Below, in pieces: positions 41,233 to 50,612 of a DNA stretch of 64,000 nt. The position numbers were made by a program, and so were the translations under genes. Under the pieces are notes generated by a model. It was not told the origin of the DNA, searched no databases, and saw only the letters and a program-made list of their open reading frames with translations. Source of the stretch: Bin87 sp965222895 (GTDB taxonomy: Bacteria > Chloroflexota > Dehalococcoidia > Lucifugimonadales > UBA3495); the NCBI GenBank assembly GCA_965222895.1, contig CBDCVB010000002.1, positions 124,001-188,000 on the forward strand, in the 5' to 3' direction. Numbering within the stretch: the first letter of the stretch is position 1; each line of letters starts with the position of its first letter.

Positions 41233-41391
41233 CCACGCGTACCCACTTTGTCATTGCGAGGAGCATAGCGACGTGGCAATCTTGTCGCCGTAGCAACGGC
41301 GGAGCGTCGACGTGTATTCAACCTCATCGAGATTCCCGCTCGTCCTGAGCCTGTCGAAGGACGCTCGCAATGGCAAATTAGGTACGCGTGA
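41233..41391. repeat. Palindromic MITE-like element with disrupted right arm
   Basis: Outer ACGCGTACC (41235-41243) and GGTACGCGT (41381-41389) match the 4268 copy, and the left long arm is intact. The right arm is interrupted between CGAGATT and CTCGCAATGG by foreign sequence including a second dispersed repeat (41341-41363). With flanks it fills the 334-base gap 41101-41434. Confidence 0.88.
41341..41363. repeat. Nested dispersed repeat CGTCCTGAGC-CTGTCGAAGGACG
   Basis: CGTCCTGAGCCTGTCGAAGG + ACG has CGTCCT and AGGACG ends in inverted orientation. I recognise it as a short motif repeated in many bacterial genomes. It sits inside the right arm of the larger palindromic element. Confidence 0.6.
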
Positions 41392-41434
41392 GGCTGATGA
41401 CACTTGGAAAGTCGGTCGGACGCCGGCCCGGGCA

Positions 41435-43981
41435 TCAGGCTTCGCGCCTTCGGAGGGCGTGCAATATCAAAGGCGTGCGCACGCTGGCCCAGGCGCTGTG
41501 AATTTGTTCGGATTGCGCCGGCTGGGGGTGGTCGGATGCGCCGTAGGTGAGGTAGGCGTAGGCGTCCACGATGGTGGCGACCGGCTGTTGCTGCTCCGGC
41601 AATGCAGCCGCGATGGTGGCTGCCCACTGGTGGGGGGTCTGGTGGGCCTGTTGTCCCAACGATGCGACGCCGCTGAGCCGCCGGAGCCGCTGGTAGGCAG
41701 TCGAAACATCGTGGGGAGTGGCCAGGCACCAGCGCCATACAATCCAGGCTGCTACAGCGATAATCAGGGCGGCGACCGAGATTCCACCGGCCCACGGCAG
41801 CGCGTCGCGGGCTACCCTAAACCAGCCGGCGGCAGTGCCGAAGGGAACTGGTGAATTATTGTCACCCAGCATTTCGTCGAACGCCTCGCAGTCCTCTTCA
41901 AATTCGCAAGGCAGTTCGCCGGCAGCATCTGAACCGGGGGTGTTCAGGTCACGCGCGCTTTCCGCGGGTGGTGGCACCGCCAGCGGAATCGACCGGCCCG
42001 GCGTAGGTTCAAAGGGAATCCAGCCGTAGCCGTTGAAGTACACTTCCGTCCAACCGTGGCTGTGGTGGTCGGCAACGATGTACAGTTCGGAATCCGGAAC
42101 CCGATTGCCTACGGTGTAGCCGGTTACCATGCGGGCGGGAATATCCAGGCTGCGCATCAGCACGGTCATTGCGGAGCCGAAGTATTCGCTATATCCCTCT
42201 TTACTATTGAACAGGAAATGGTCGACGCCATCGGCCCCGAAAGGTGGCGGATCTATCTCCAGATTGTAGGTGTAGTTGGTTTTCAGATAGGTTTCCACCG
42301 CCTTGGCTTTATCGTAGGGGGTTTCGGCGCCGGCGGTGATCGTCGTCGCCAGGTCCGCGACTCGCTCCGGCATATCGGATGGCAGAGCGGAGTACCGGAT
42401 CCAGAGCCACGGTGCGTATTCATCGCCAGCGGTGCGTAAATCTTCCGGTTTGGCGTTGGACACGGCGGAAGTAACCTGGTAGGGGACGCCCGACTCGGCG
42501 TTGCCACGCGATGTTCGCACCGCCAGCACGTCCGGTTGCGACGGCACCGTTTCGGCGACCAACGTCTCGACCACGGCGCCATCGTCGCCGCGTTCTACCG
42601 ACTCCAGCAGAAACGAAGTGGGCAGCGCGGAGGCTATCGCGTGGTCGGAGGCATCGGCATGGTTTTGTACCGCGCCCCGAATACCCTCAACCGCCTGAGC
42701 CAGCGCAGCCGGCAAGTCGGCAGTGGGACTGTCCACGCCTGGGTCTATCACATACTTCGGAGAGTCGAAGGTCTCAATGCGAATGTCGCGGTTCGAGCCG
42801 ATGACCTGGCCGCCGGCGAACACGCTGCGGCTGTCGTAGTTGGGCACAACTTCAAAGGTTACGTTGAACCGCTTTTGTTCGGGGCTGGGGGCGCTGAATG
42901 CTGGCTGCCAGCCCGGTTCTTTCAGCACCGTACCATCCGACAGCCAGCCCTCGTGGGTGTAGGTGGCGTAGGAGCGAGCCTTCCAGTACAGCGGCACGGG
43001 GGAATTGACCTGCAGGACGGGAGTGTCGGTGGGATTGATTGTGCCCTGGAACGCCATGGCGTCGCCCCAGATGCGATATGGCATCGGACGGCGGGCGGGC
43101 AACCCAGCGAACAGGCGGTTGAAATCCTCTTCCCAGGTAACCAGGGGAGCGCGCGTAACGGAATAAACGGCGTTGGCCGGACCCCATTGCCCGGCAGCGG
43201 GCAACAGAAAGGCGATGAACAGCGCCACGATGGCAACCAACGCGGTGTCGCTCATGGTCAGAATGCCAAGATGCCCGTCGTAGATGCGACCCTCGCGGTC
43301 CCACTGCTGGCGCGCCCGCACCGATTGCACCCAACCGATGAGCAGCAGGCCGGTGAACAGATACATGCCCAGGTACACGCTGGCGTTTTCCGGCAGGAAG
43401 GTCAGGTTGGACAGCAGGCCGACGGTGCCCAGCGCAAACACGCCCCAGAAGTTGCGATAGCGGAAGAACACCCAGCCGGCCAGGAACCCGGAAAGCCAGG
43501 ACACAATTGTCAAACCGACTGCAAAAGGCAGCGGGTCAACACTGATGCCCTCGTTGCGGGCCGCCAATAGCCACAGACCCAAACGGTCGAACAACTCGGC
43601 AATGGTCTCGACCTGTAACGGTGCCGGCGAGGACACGGTTAGCTGCCAGATGACAACGCCGGCGCCGACCAGCAGGCCGGCCGGCACCAGCAGAGCGCCC
43701 AAAAGTCGAATGCGGGCCAACGCCAATGCCGTCAGCAGTGACAGCAGCATCACCAGCGCCAGCGGCGGCGTGGGAGCCCAGTCGGCCACCTCTACCGACC
43801 AAACCACGATGATCAGGTTCAGCGCCAGCAGCACGGAGCTGACCCACCCGTCCGGCGGGCGCAGCAGCAGCTGCAATGCCCACAGCCGGCTCGACACGCC
43901 CCCGACACGCCAAAGCTGCCGGTCGTCAGGTTGCGGCTGAGACGGCCTCGTGGCGCCGGCAGTGTTGATGGCGGTTGTCAT
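41435..43981 (-). CDS. TgpA-like transglutaminase membrane protein, Cys replaced by Ser
   Basis: 848 residues. The first 260 hold several membrane helices (DUF3488-type), then a large extracytoplasmic part with a transglutaminase-like domain, one more helix (WAGGISVAALIIAVAAWIVW) and a DUF4129-like tail. In the catalytic core the family reads GYCEYF, but here GYSEYFGSAMTVLMRSL: Ser (AGC) replaces the nucleophilic Cys. The His is present (SHGWTEVYF) and the third position reads FEPTPG instead of FDPTPG. Activity is therefore doubtful or altered. It belongs to the MoxR-DUF58-TgpA set, linked to the envelope. Confidence 0.9.
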   Translation of the reverse strand: MTTAINTAGATRPSQPQPDDRQLWRVGGVSSRLWALQLLLRPPDGWVSSVLLALNLIIVVWSVEVADWAPTPPLALVMLLSLLTALALARIRLLGALLVPAGLLVGAGVVIWQLTVSSPAPLQVETIAELFDRLGLWLLAARNEGISVDPLPFAVGLTIVSWLSGFLAGWVFFRYRNFWGVFALGTVGLLSNLTFLPENASVYLGMYLFTGLLLIGWVQSVRARQQWDREGRIYDGHLGILTMSDTALVAIVALFIAFLLPAAGQWGPANAVYSVTRAPLVTWEEDFNRLFAGLPARRPMPYRIWGDAMAFQGTINPTDTPVLQVNSPVPLYWKARSYATYTHEGWLSDGTVLKEPGWQPAFSAPSPEQKRFNVTFEVVPNYDSRSVFAGGQVIGSNRDIRIETFDSPKYVIDPGVDSPTADLPAALAQAVEGIRGAVQNHADASDHAIASALPTSFLLESVERGDDGAVVETLVAETVPSQPDVLAVRTSRGNAESGVPYQVTSAVSNAKPEDLRTAGDEYAPWLWIRYSALPSDMPERVADLATTITAGAETPYDKAKAVETYLKTNYTYNLEIDPPPFGADGVDHFLFNSKEGYSEYFGSAMTVLMRSLDIPARMVTGYTVGNRVPDSELYIVADHHSHGWTEVYFNGYGWIPFEPTPGRSIPLAVPPPAESARDLNTPGSDAAGELPCEFEEDCEAFDEMLGDNNSPVPFGTAAGWFRVARDALPWAGGISVAALIIAVAAWIVWRWCLATPHDVSTAYQRLRRLSGVASLGQQAHQTPHQWAATIAAALPEQQQPVATIVDAYAYLTYGASDHPQPAQSEQIHSAWASVRTPLILHALRRREA

Positions 43982-44027
43982 GATGCTGGATGAAGAATAG
44001 CCGGCGTTAACCTAATCCCGGTTTCGA

Positions 44028-45368
44028 TTATCCCGTTTCGCGCCGGGGCGCTGGCGACGCGGCGGCGGTGACGAAAGCGCGGTCGGTTTCAGCCACACTG
44101 CGGGCGCTGGTTCGGCTGGCCCCAGCCACCAGCGGAGCCGACAGGGCGTGGTTGATGTCTGCGTGGCGTTCTATGATGTACAGGGGGATGTCGTGCTGCG
44201 CCAGGTAGTCGGCGGCCACGGGCGGCGTTGTGCCCAGAGCGGCGCTGCCGGAGGCTTCCGTAAAGGTTGCTCGGTCCACGTAGCAGACTGCCACGTTGAT
44301 GCCCTGCCGTCGAATGCTCACCAATGCCGGCGCCCATTCGGGCTGCTGCGACGATGTGATGACCATTAAAGTGTTGAATCCAGACAGGTGGGGGCGCAGG
44401 TCGTACACGAACCGTTCCAGCGATATTGTTCCATCGGCGTGCATTCCAGCCAGCGTTTCCATCAGCGAGCCGAGCTGCGCCGGCCGACGGTCTGGCGGCA
44501 GCATCCACAATTCGGATGCGTTGGCAGCCAGTCCCACGGGCACTGCGGCTTCGTCCCAATGCTGGATGAGCGACGCCGCCACCGTAACCGCCAGTTCCTC
44601 AGTGTTGTCGGGCGGCTCGCCCACGTGGGAGCGTCGTTCCATATCCAGCAACACCCACGCCTGCGCTGACACGCCGATGTCGAACTCCTTCACCATCAAT
44701 TTGCCCATGCGCGCGGTGTAGGGCCAGTGGATTCGGCGCAGGCTGTCCCCATGGGCGTAGTCGCGCACCGCCGACGACTCTGGCGTGATGGCCGGTGTGC
44801 GACGGGATAAAGCGCTGTCGCTGGGCAGGTTGGCAAACCTCTGATCCAGGTCGGGCAACGGCACAGTTGCCGGCAGTACGGTGTAGGGCTGGTCGTTCAG
44901 AAACGTGCGCTCCAGACGGAACAAACCGAATGGATCGCGAGCGGTTACCCGGATACGGCCGGTGTGGTAAATCCCGCGCTGTGCCAGGTAGGTCGCAATG
45001 CGAAACGCGCGCCGCTGGCCTCGCACCAGGGCGACGGTGCGCCCCCCGGGGTTGGGCAGGTTGGTATCCTCCACCACTTCCAGCCACGATTTGGGCAGCC
45101 TGGTCCGATTCACCAGCTGGATTTGTCCCTCCAGATAGTCGCCGACTCGCCCGCGAGTATCCAGCCGGTTTAGCCTCACATCCAGACCGCGCAGATTGAG
45201 CCACGCCCAACTGTAGCCAATGCCAATCAGCAGGACGAGGGTGAATAGCAGGCGGTAGAAAAAGCCGAACCCGGTGCCCAAGGCGTAGAACAGCGCGGCC
45301 AGGATGAGCAGGCCGAGCAGGATTTTGCGCCGATGTCGGCTCAGGAGTTGCCTGATATAGCTCGGCAA
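44028..45368 (-). CDS. DUF58 domain membrane protein
   Basis: 446 residues. Two N-terminal helices (ILLGLLILAALFYALG and FFYRLLFTLVLLIGIGYSW) precede a beta-rich region and the DUF58 signature VRDYAHGDSLRRIHWPYTAR, followed by a VWA-like fold (VLLDMERRSH). DUF58 proteins work with MoxR-type AAA+ ATPases, probably in assembling or maturing other proteins. TgpA follows 46 bases later, and the MoxR gene lies upstream beyond the HicBA insertion. Confidence 0.92.
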   Translation of the reverse strand: MPSYIRQLLSRHRRKILLGLLILAALFYALGTGFGFFYRLLFTLVLLIGIGYSWAWLNLRGLDVRLNRLDTRGRVGDYLEGQIQLVNRTRLPKSWLEVVEDTNLPNPGGRTVALVRGQRRAFRIATYLAQRGIYHTGRIRVTARDPFGLFRLERTFLNDQPYTVLPATVPLPDLDQRFANLPSDSALSRRTPAITPESSAVRDYAHGDSLRRIHWPYTARMGKLMVKEFDIGVSAQAWVLLDMERRSHVGEPPDNTEELAVTVAASLIQHWDEAAVPVGLAANASELWMLPPDRRPAQLGSLMETLAGMHADGTISLERFVYDLRPHLSGFNTLMVITSSQQPEWAPALVSIRRQGINVAVCYVDRATFTEASGSAALGTTPPVAADYLAQHDIPLYIIERHADINHALSAPLVAGASRTSARSVAETDRAFVTAAASPAPRRETG

Positions 45369-45370
45369 GG

Positions 45371-45643
45371 TCAGTTCCCCCAGAACTTCGGGTTGGTGAA
45401 ACGCTCTGGAATATCGCCGTCAAGCGCGGCGCGGAACTCGGCTTCAGACATTTGCAGTTGCTTCGTTACGATAGTGCCCATCAGTGGGGGCTGAATTTCC
45501 TGCGTGCCGAATGAAACTTTCGTCCGCAGTTTCAGTCCCCGGTGTTGGTAGTGCCAATGGTGGTTGCGGGACGTTTCTTCAAATCCCATCCGCAGTAACA
45601 GGTTGCGGAATGCTCTAGCCCTGATATTAGCTATTCTGGGCAT
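45371..45643 (-). CDS. HicA-like toxin
   Basis: 90 residues. FRNLLLRMGFEETSRNHHWH followed by YQHRGLKLRTKVSFG resembles the dsRNA-binding-like HicA fold (lysine-Gly-Ser-His loop replaced by RNHHWH), with LQMSEAEFRAALDG near the end as in HicA/YcfA proteins. HicA toxins cleave mRNA. It overlaps the HicB-like gene by one base (TGATG) and lies 2 bases from the DUF58 gene. The active-site His is plausible but the loop is atypical. Confidence 0.65.
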   Translation of the reverse strand: MPRIANIRARAFRNLLLRMGFEETSRNHHWHYQHRGLKLRTKVSFGTQEIQPPLMGTIVTKQLQMSEAEFRAALDGDIPERFTNPKFWGN

Positions 45644-45948
45644 CAGGTTAGGGCCGGCTCCAGGACGACTGGAAATATCCGATAGGGAATGCCCTCGTCG
45701 GTGAGTTCTTGCAGGAGCTCTTCCATCTCAGCCGCCGCCGCACTTTCTTCCGCCAGAGCGTCGCCGGGAATTTCGCCTGGCAGCGGGTCGAAAAGGTTGG
45801 CCTCCATCGACCAAATTATATCCTGCAGGGCCCCCGCTTCTGTATCGCCCTGCCCCCACGTTCCCAGAACTGACGAGCACCATGCTCCATAGCAGACTGA
45901 CCCGTCGGAGAGGAAGTCTTGGAAAACTACAACATCGTAACTAGCCAT
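45643..45948 (-). CDS. HicB-like antitoxin
   Basis: 101 residues. YDVVVFQDFLSDGSVCYGAW and LGTWGQGDTEAGALQDIIWS match the HicB partial RNase-H fold (GxGDTxxEAL). An acidic helical tail follows in place of a typical DNA-binding domain. Ribosome site AAGGAG. A tandem 21-bp repeat sits 12 bases upstream of the start and could be an operator. The pair interrupts the moxR-DUF58 order. Confidence 0.7.
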   Translation of the reverse strand: MASYDVVVFQDFLSDGSVCYGAWCSSVLGTWGQGDTEAGALQDIIWSMEANLFDPLPGEIPGDALAEESAAAAEMEELLQELTDEGIPYRIFPVVLEPALT

Positions 45949-45960
45949 ACTTAATCTCCT

Positions 45961-46002
45961 TGAATCAAGTCATCGCCGCAGTGAATCAAGTCATTGCCGC
46001 AG
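45961..46002 (-). repeat. Two tandem 21-bp units upstream of hicB
   Basis: TGAATCAAGTCATCGCCGCA + G (45961-45981) is repeated once with a single change (45982-46002). It lies immediately upstream of the leftward HicB-like gene, between it and moxR, and could be a duplicated operator or an insertion scar. Confidence 0.7.
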
Positions 46003-46052
46003 CAGGCACGATACCCCGCCTGTGGTGTCAAGCAAAGCCGCGCCGCTAATCC

Positions 46053-47039
46053 CTACCGGGCTCCCGGAACGGGAACGGTGTTCAGGAGTTCGTCAACCAG
46101 ATGCTCGGCTCGCACCCCGCGCATCCGCGCGGCCGGCGTCAACACGATGCGGTGCGACAGAACGGCCGGCGCCAGTTCTTTCACGTCGTCAGGCAGCACG
46201 TAGTCACGACCCCGTATCAGTCCCAATGCCCGGCTGGCCCGGAACAGTCCCAGCGAGGCCCGCGGCGATGCGCCCAGCGCCGCGTTAACGTGCTCCCGCG
46301 TTGCCTCTGCGAGCGCCACCACGTATTCCCGCACCAGGCCGTCCACGTAAACATCCTGAGCCGCCCGTTGCAAATCCAGCACTTGCTCCGGCGTTGCCAC
46401 CGGGCTCAAATCGGCAATAGGGTGGGACCGTTCCTGCTGAGCAATGATGGTTATTTCCTCGTCGAACTTGGGATAGCCGACGCTGATTCGCATTAGAAAC
46501 CGGTCCAGTTGCGCTTCCGGCAGTGGGAAGGTGCCTTCGTATTCGATGGAGTTCTGGGTGGCGATGACCAGGAAGGGGAGCGCTAGCGGATGGGTTACGC
46601 CGTCCACCGTAATCTGACGTTCTTCCATGGCTTCGAGCAGGGCAGACTGGGTTTTGGGCGTGGCCCGGTTGATTTCGTCGGCCAGCACCAACTGCGCGGC
46701 AATGGGGCCCGGGCGGTAGCTGAACTCTCCGGTGGACTGGTTGTAAACCGACACGCCGGTGACGTCGCTGGGCAGCAGGTCGGGTGTGAACTGGATGCGG
46801 GAGAAAGTCCCGCCGATGGACACGGCCAGCGAGCGGGCCAGCATCGTCTTGCCCACGCCGGGCACGTCTTCCACCAGTATGTGACCCTCGGCAACCAGCG
46901 CGGCCAGGGCGCGTTCGATGACGTCATCCTTGCCGACGATGACGCTGGCCACGTTATCGGCGATCCGCCGGGCGATTTCAGCGGCCTCGGTGATTGCTAC
47001 CGGGACGCCGGCCGGGCCAGTGAATGCGGTATTTTGCAC
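46053..47039 (-). CDS. MoxR-family AAA+ ATPase
   Basis: 328 residues. Walker A VPGVGKTML, Walker B VLADEINRATPKTQSALLEA, sensor ATQNSIEYEGTFPLPEAQLD and the arginine-finger region FLMRISVGYP are complete. MoxR ATPases act as chaperones for maturation of VWA/DUF58 partner proteins. It is the first gene of the leftward set, with HicB-HicA, DUF58 and TgpA downstream. Confidence 0.93.
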   Translation of the reverse strand: MQNTAFTGPAGVPVAITEAAEIARRIADNVASVIVGKDDVIERALAALVAEGHILVEDVPGVGKTMLARSLAVSIGGTFSRIQFTPDLLPSDVTGVSVYNQSTGEFSYRPGPIAAQLVLADEINRATPKTQSALLEAMEERQITVDGVTHPLALPFLVIATQNSIEYEGTFPLPEAQLDRFLMRISVGYPKFDEEITIIAQQERSHPIADLSPVATPEQVLDLQRAAQDVYVDGLVREYVVALAEATREHVNAALGASPRASLGLFRASRALGLIRGRDYVLPDDVKELAPAVLSHRIVLTPAARMRGVRAEHLVDELLNTVPVPGAR

Positions 47040-47279
47040 GGGGATATTCCTGCGCCGGTAGGGTTCGTAACCGGCGTCAGTTTAGCATACCCTTACCCAT
47101 CGTCGTATGCCGCCCTGTCCTCGTCAGGGCCTTCGGATTTCCCGCCCGCTTATCCACCGGGTTTATTCTGCCTGGCAAGGTTGAGAATCTGATTAAATCG
47201 CGGATGCGTATACTGGTTTGAGGTACGCTAACGCCGGGACGAGTCTGGACAAATTTGCCGGCCTGACCAGGAGAAATTG

Positions 47280-48596
47280 ATGATTGCCCCCAACAAACGG
47301 GCGTATGCGATGCTGTTGCCGCTGCTGGTGTTGCTGGCGGTATTCGCCGTGGCGTGCGAGCAAACCGCCGCTCCCACGGACGCCGAGCCGGCGGCGACCG
47401 CAGCATTGGACAACGTGGCCGCTACAGACCCACCGGCGGCGACGATTGTAGCCGCCGACACAGCTGCCGGCACATCCGCCGAACCCAGAGTAACCGTGAT
47501 GGAAGCCAGCGAGCGAATGGAGTACGACATCCCGGAGATTGCGGGCATCAGCGCCTGGCTGAACACCGATGACGCGCTGTCCATTGCCGACCTGACCGCC
47601 GATGGCAAGGTCGTGCTGGTGGATTTTTGGACTTATACTTGTGTCAACTGCATCCGCACGTTGCCCTACCTGCGCGACTGGTGGAGTCGGTACGAGGACG
47701 ACGGTCTGGTCATCCTGGGGATTCACGCGCCCGAGTTCGAGTTCGAGAAGGACCACGAAAACGTGGTTGACGCGGTAGCGTCATACGAGATTGGTTGGCC
47801 GGTCGCCCAGGACAATGACATGGTTACCTGGTCGAATTTCGACAACCGATTCTGGCCGGCGAAGTATCTCTTCAACAGTAGGGGCGAGCAGATTTACAGT
47901 CATTTTGGCGAAGGTTCTTATGGCGAAACGGAACAGCGCATCCGCAATGCACTGGTGGAAGCTGGCGCCGACCTTTCTGATGACCCGCTGACGCTGCCGG
48001 CAGACCAGCTGCGCGACCAGACGTACCAGGACGCCCGAACCTTTGGCAACGCTCCGATAACGCCGGAACTCTATGCCGGCTGGCATCGCAACGTGCAGAT
48101 TGCCCGCGCCGGTCGCCCTCCTTACGTGGCTCAACGGGAGTACTTCGAAGCCATCGCGACTGCCGGGCCCGATGACCCGGCCATCATTGACGTTACCGTG
48201 CCCCAAGAAATCGCGCGGCACGCCCTCTACTTCCAGGGGCAATGGTCGGTGGAACCCGAGCGTATGCGCCACGCGCGGGTGACGGAGAACCTGGAGGATT
48301 ATCTGGCGCTGAACTATTCGGCGAAAAGCGTCAACGTGGTGCTTACGTCCGATTCCGGGGACCCCTACGAAGTGGTGATTACGCAGGACGGCGCGATGCT
48401 GACGCGGGAAAATGCCGGCGCCGACGTGCAGTTCCACGAAAATGGCTTCTCCTACATCCTGGTCGATGAACCACGTATGTACGCCATTTTGGACAACGAG
48501 GAATATCGCCAGCAGGCCATTCTAACGATGCGTTCGAACTCCGATGACTTTGGCATCTTTGCCTTTACGTTCGGCGTTTATGCGGAGGGCCCGTAA
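47280..48596 (+). CDS. Thioredoxin-fold (redoxin/DipZ C-like) lipoprotein
   Basis: 438 residues. Signal with lipobox VFAVAC, an Ala/Thr/Asp-rich linker, then a redoxin domain with active site WTYTCVNCIRTLPYLRDWW (CVNC) and ILGIHAPEFEFEKDHENV. A C-terminal carbohydrate-binding-like part (FQGQWSVEPERM onwards) matches the DipZ C-terminal region. Expected to act on thiols outside the membrane. ATG 47280 is preceded by AGGAG; an adjacent in-frame TTG at 47277 is an alternative. Stop and next start share one base. Confidence 0.88.
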   Translation: MIAPNKRAYAMLLPLLVLLAVFAVACEQTAAPTDAEPAATAALDNVAATDPPAATIVAADTAAGTSAEPRVTVMEASERMEYDIPEIAGISAWLNTDDALSIADLTADGKVVLVDFWTYTCVNCIRTLPYLRDWWSRYEDDGLVILGIHAPEFEFEKDHENVVDAVASYEIGWPVAQDNDMVTWSNFDNRFWPAKYLFNSRGEQIYSHFGEGSYGETEQRIRNALVEAGADLSDDPLTLPADQLRDQTYQDARTFGNAPITPELYAGWHRNVQIARAGRPPYVAQREYFEAIATAGPDDPAIIDVTVPQEIARHALYFQGQWSVEPERMRHARVTENLEDYLALNYSAKSVNVVLTSDSGDPYEVVITQDGAMLTRENAGADVQFHENGFSYILVDEPRMYAILDNEEYRQQAILTMRSNSDDFGIFAFTFGVYAEGP

Positions 48597-49540
48597 TGTC
48601 GCGGTTGCTGGCGACCGCGCTCGTAGTTGGGGCGCTGGGATTCGCAATCGGCTGCGGCGTCGATACTCCGGAATCCGTTGCCGAACTTGGCGGCGGCGCC
48701 ATCGTGCCAACCGCAGCGGCCGACATTCAGGTGATTCCAGTTGACCCAACCGACGGCGGGTTGCGCGCGCATTTGGCGACGAAAGTGCTGGACGTGGGCC
48801 AGCAGCGGATTGCCTTCCTGCTCGTTACGGAAAAGGCGCTGGTCAAGGCGCCGCACGCCGAAATCTCGGTGGTGCACGCGGATAGAGTAGCCCCGCCAAC
48901 TCAGGTTACGGCGAGTTTCAACGAATGGCCCTATGGCGTGCGTGGATCGTATACCGCTGCCATCGACTTCCCGACCGCCGGCAATTATCTGCTGACGGCA
49001 TCAATAAATGACGCCAATGTTGTGGGCGAGGTGGTCATTCCGCTGGAAGTGGTGGCGGACTCTCCGGTGCCATCGTTGGGAGACGCAACACCGCCCAGCG
49101 CAACCAAAACCCTGGCCGACGGGCTGGATCTGACCCAACTCACCACTGCCTACAGACCCGACCCGGAACTGTACCAGTTGTCCATCGCCGATGCGGTTGC
49201 GGACCGCAAGCCGGATGTCATTGTTTTCGCCTCGCCGGCTTTTTGCACCAGCCCCACTTGCGGTCCGCAGGTGGACACAGTGTCGGAGCTGCGCGTCGCC
49301 CACCCGGATGCGGCCAACTACATTCACGTGGAACTCTACGACAACCCGGCAGAGATTCAGGGGGACTTGAGCAAGGCCAGACTGGTTGGCGCCGCAGCTG
49401 AGTGGGGGTTCACCAAAATCGACGACTGGACCAACGAGTCGTGGGTGTTCGTGGTTGACTCGGATGGCGTCATTCGCCACCGGTTCGAGGGCTTTGCCAC
49501 CTTCACCGAACTGGAGGCAGCGCTGGAGGATGTTGGGTAA
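48596..49540 (+). CDS. Thioredoxin-like lipoprotein with CTSPTC motif
   Basis: 314 residues. A short signal ends in FAIGC (lipoprotein). The middle part is beta-rich (residues 40-150). The C-terminal half is thioredoxin-like, with VIVFASPAFCTSPTCGPQVD resembling Sco-type or redox-active CxxxxC, and SWVFVVDSDGVIRHRFEGFA at the end. Its start overlaps the previous stop (TAATG), so the two lipoproteins are coupled and probably act together. It could be a redox partner or a metal chaperone. Confidence 0.75.
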   Translation: MSRLLATALVVGALGFAIGCGVDTPESVAELGGGAIVPTAAADIQVIPVDPTDGGLRAHLATKVLDVGQQRIAFLLVTEKALVKAPHAEISVVHADRVAPPTQVTASFNEWPYGVRGSYTAAIDFPTAGNYLLTASINDANVVGEVVIPLEVVADSPVPSLGDATPPSATKTLADGLDLTQLTTAYRPDPELYQLSIADAVADRKPDVIVFASPAFCTSPTCGPQVDTVSELRVAHPDAANYIHVELYDNPAEIQGDLSKARLVGAAAEWGFTKIDDWTNESWVFVVDSDGVIRHRFEGFATFTELEAALEDVG

Positions 49541-49619
49541 ACATCCGAAGGGTGGTAGCCCCTCTACCGCATTCAGTGAATCGTCGTGCCGACATCTGCA
49601 GTGACAGTCATTCGGTCAT

Positions 49620-50612
49620 TTACAGTATATGGTATTGCAGGTGGTGGTCGCGCAGGACATCCTGGGCGAAGTCGTTTTCAACCTCGCGCCACACTGAGTG
49701 GATGTGGTTGGCTTCGTTCTGGATGTTGTCGAACTCCACGATGAATTGCCCGCCGTGGATGCGATAATAGTGGTCGCGGCTGCGATCCAGGCCACCGGCC
49801 CACACCAGGCGATAGTCATCCAGCCCGCCTTCGCGGATTTTCGCAATCCGATCCTCCGCAACCGGCGCCGGCGCGCCGCTGACATATTCGGAGATGAGGG
49901 TCAGGAGCATCTCCTTTTGAGTGCCGTTCAACTCGCGGCCGGCCAGCCCTTCATCGTTGTGGATGGCCTGCTTGCTGCTGTTGTAACCGAGAATGTCCCA
50001 GGGCGCCTTGTCGTGGATGATGGCCTTGCTGCGTTGGCCGGCGTCCAGCGATGCCATCAACTCGACGGCGATGTCCTCACGCTGGGCCAGAATGCGCAAA
50101 CCTTCCTTGGGGCCTTTCCGCACCTCGGCGGGGTTGGCTCCAAAGAAGAACGGGGTTACCGCGATCACCTGCTCGCCCCAAACGCTGTAATGGACCGACA
50201 GATGATGACCCTCGGCGCGCCAGCCCCAGGGCTCGGAACCGGCGGGGTCGCCGAACACCGTCCAGTAGTACAGCTCGGGGTTGCGCGGCCAGGTTACCTG
50301 GCCCCATTCGGCTTCCAGCGGGCCCAGCACCAGTTCATGCTCGATTATCAGTCGCGCCTGTCTGTTGGAGTCCTCGGTCAAGCCGGTGGCCAGGAGCGCC
50401 ATCGCCAGGTCGCGCTGGTTCGGTTCCATATCGCGCAGCGGCAGGCCGTGGCGGTTCAGGGGCGGGTAGTACCAGAAGACGCGCTCGCCGTCCATGTAGT
50501 GAAAAGTAGCTTTGCCGCGTTGCTCGCTGTTGAGGGCGGCCAACCAGGCCTGCGCCGCCTCGGACATGGCGGACGCAACGGGTGCGTGAGAATGGGAATG
50601 CTGTGCCGTCAT
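49620..50612 (-). CDS. DUF3500 family protein
   Basis: 330 residues. WLAALNSEQRGKATFHYMDG at the start, EPWGWRAEGHHLSVHYSVWG in the middle and YYRIHGGQFIVEFDNIQNEA then NHIHSVWRE near the end are the DUF3500 pattern. Conserved His, Asp and Glu suggest a metal site, but the function is unknown. There is no signal peptide. Single gene with free flanks. Confidence 0.9.
   Translation of the reverse strand: MTAQHSHSHAPVASAMSEAAQAWLAALNSEQRGKATFHYMDGERVFWYYPPLNRHGLPLRDMEPNQRDLAMALLATGLTEDSNRQARLIIEHELVLGPLEAEWGQVTWPRNPELYYWTVFGDPAGSEPWGWRAEGHHLSVHYSVWGEQVIAVTPFFFGANPAEVRKGPKEGLRILAQREDIAVELMASLDAGQRSKAIIHDKAPWDILGYNSSKQAIHNDEGLAGRELNGTQKEMLLTLISEYVSGAPAPVAEDRIAKIREGGLDDYRLVWAGGLDRSRDHYYRIHGGQFIVEFDNIQNEANHIHSVWREVENDFAQDVLRDHHLQYHIL

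Noticed and set aside
41233..41391. CRISPR array or phage attachment site in the repeat regions
   Set aside because: Copies are scattered singly over the window, palindromic, not tandem, and have no spacers, cas genes or integrase.
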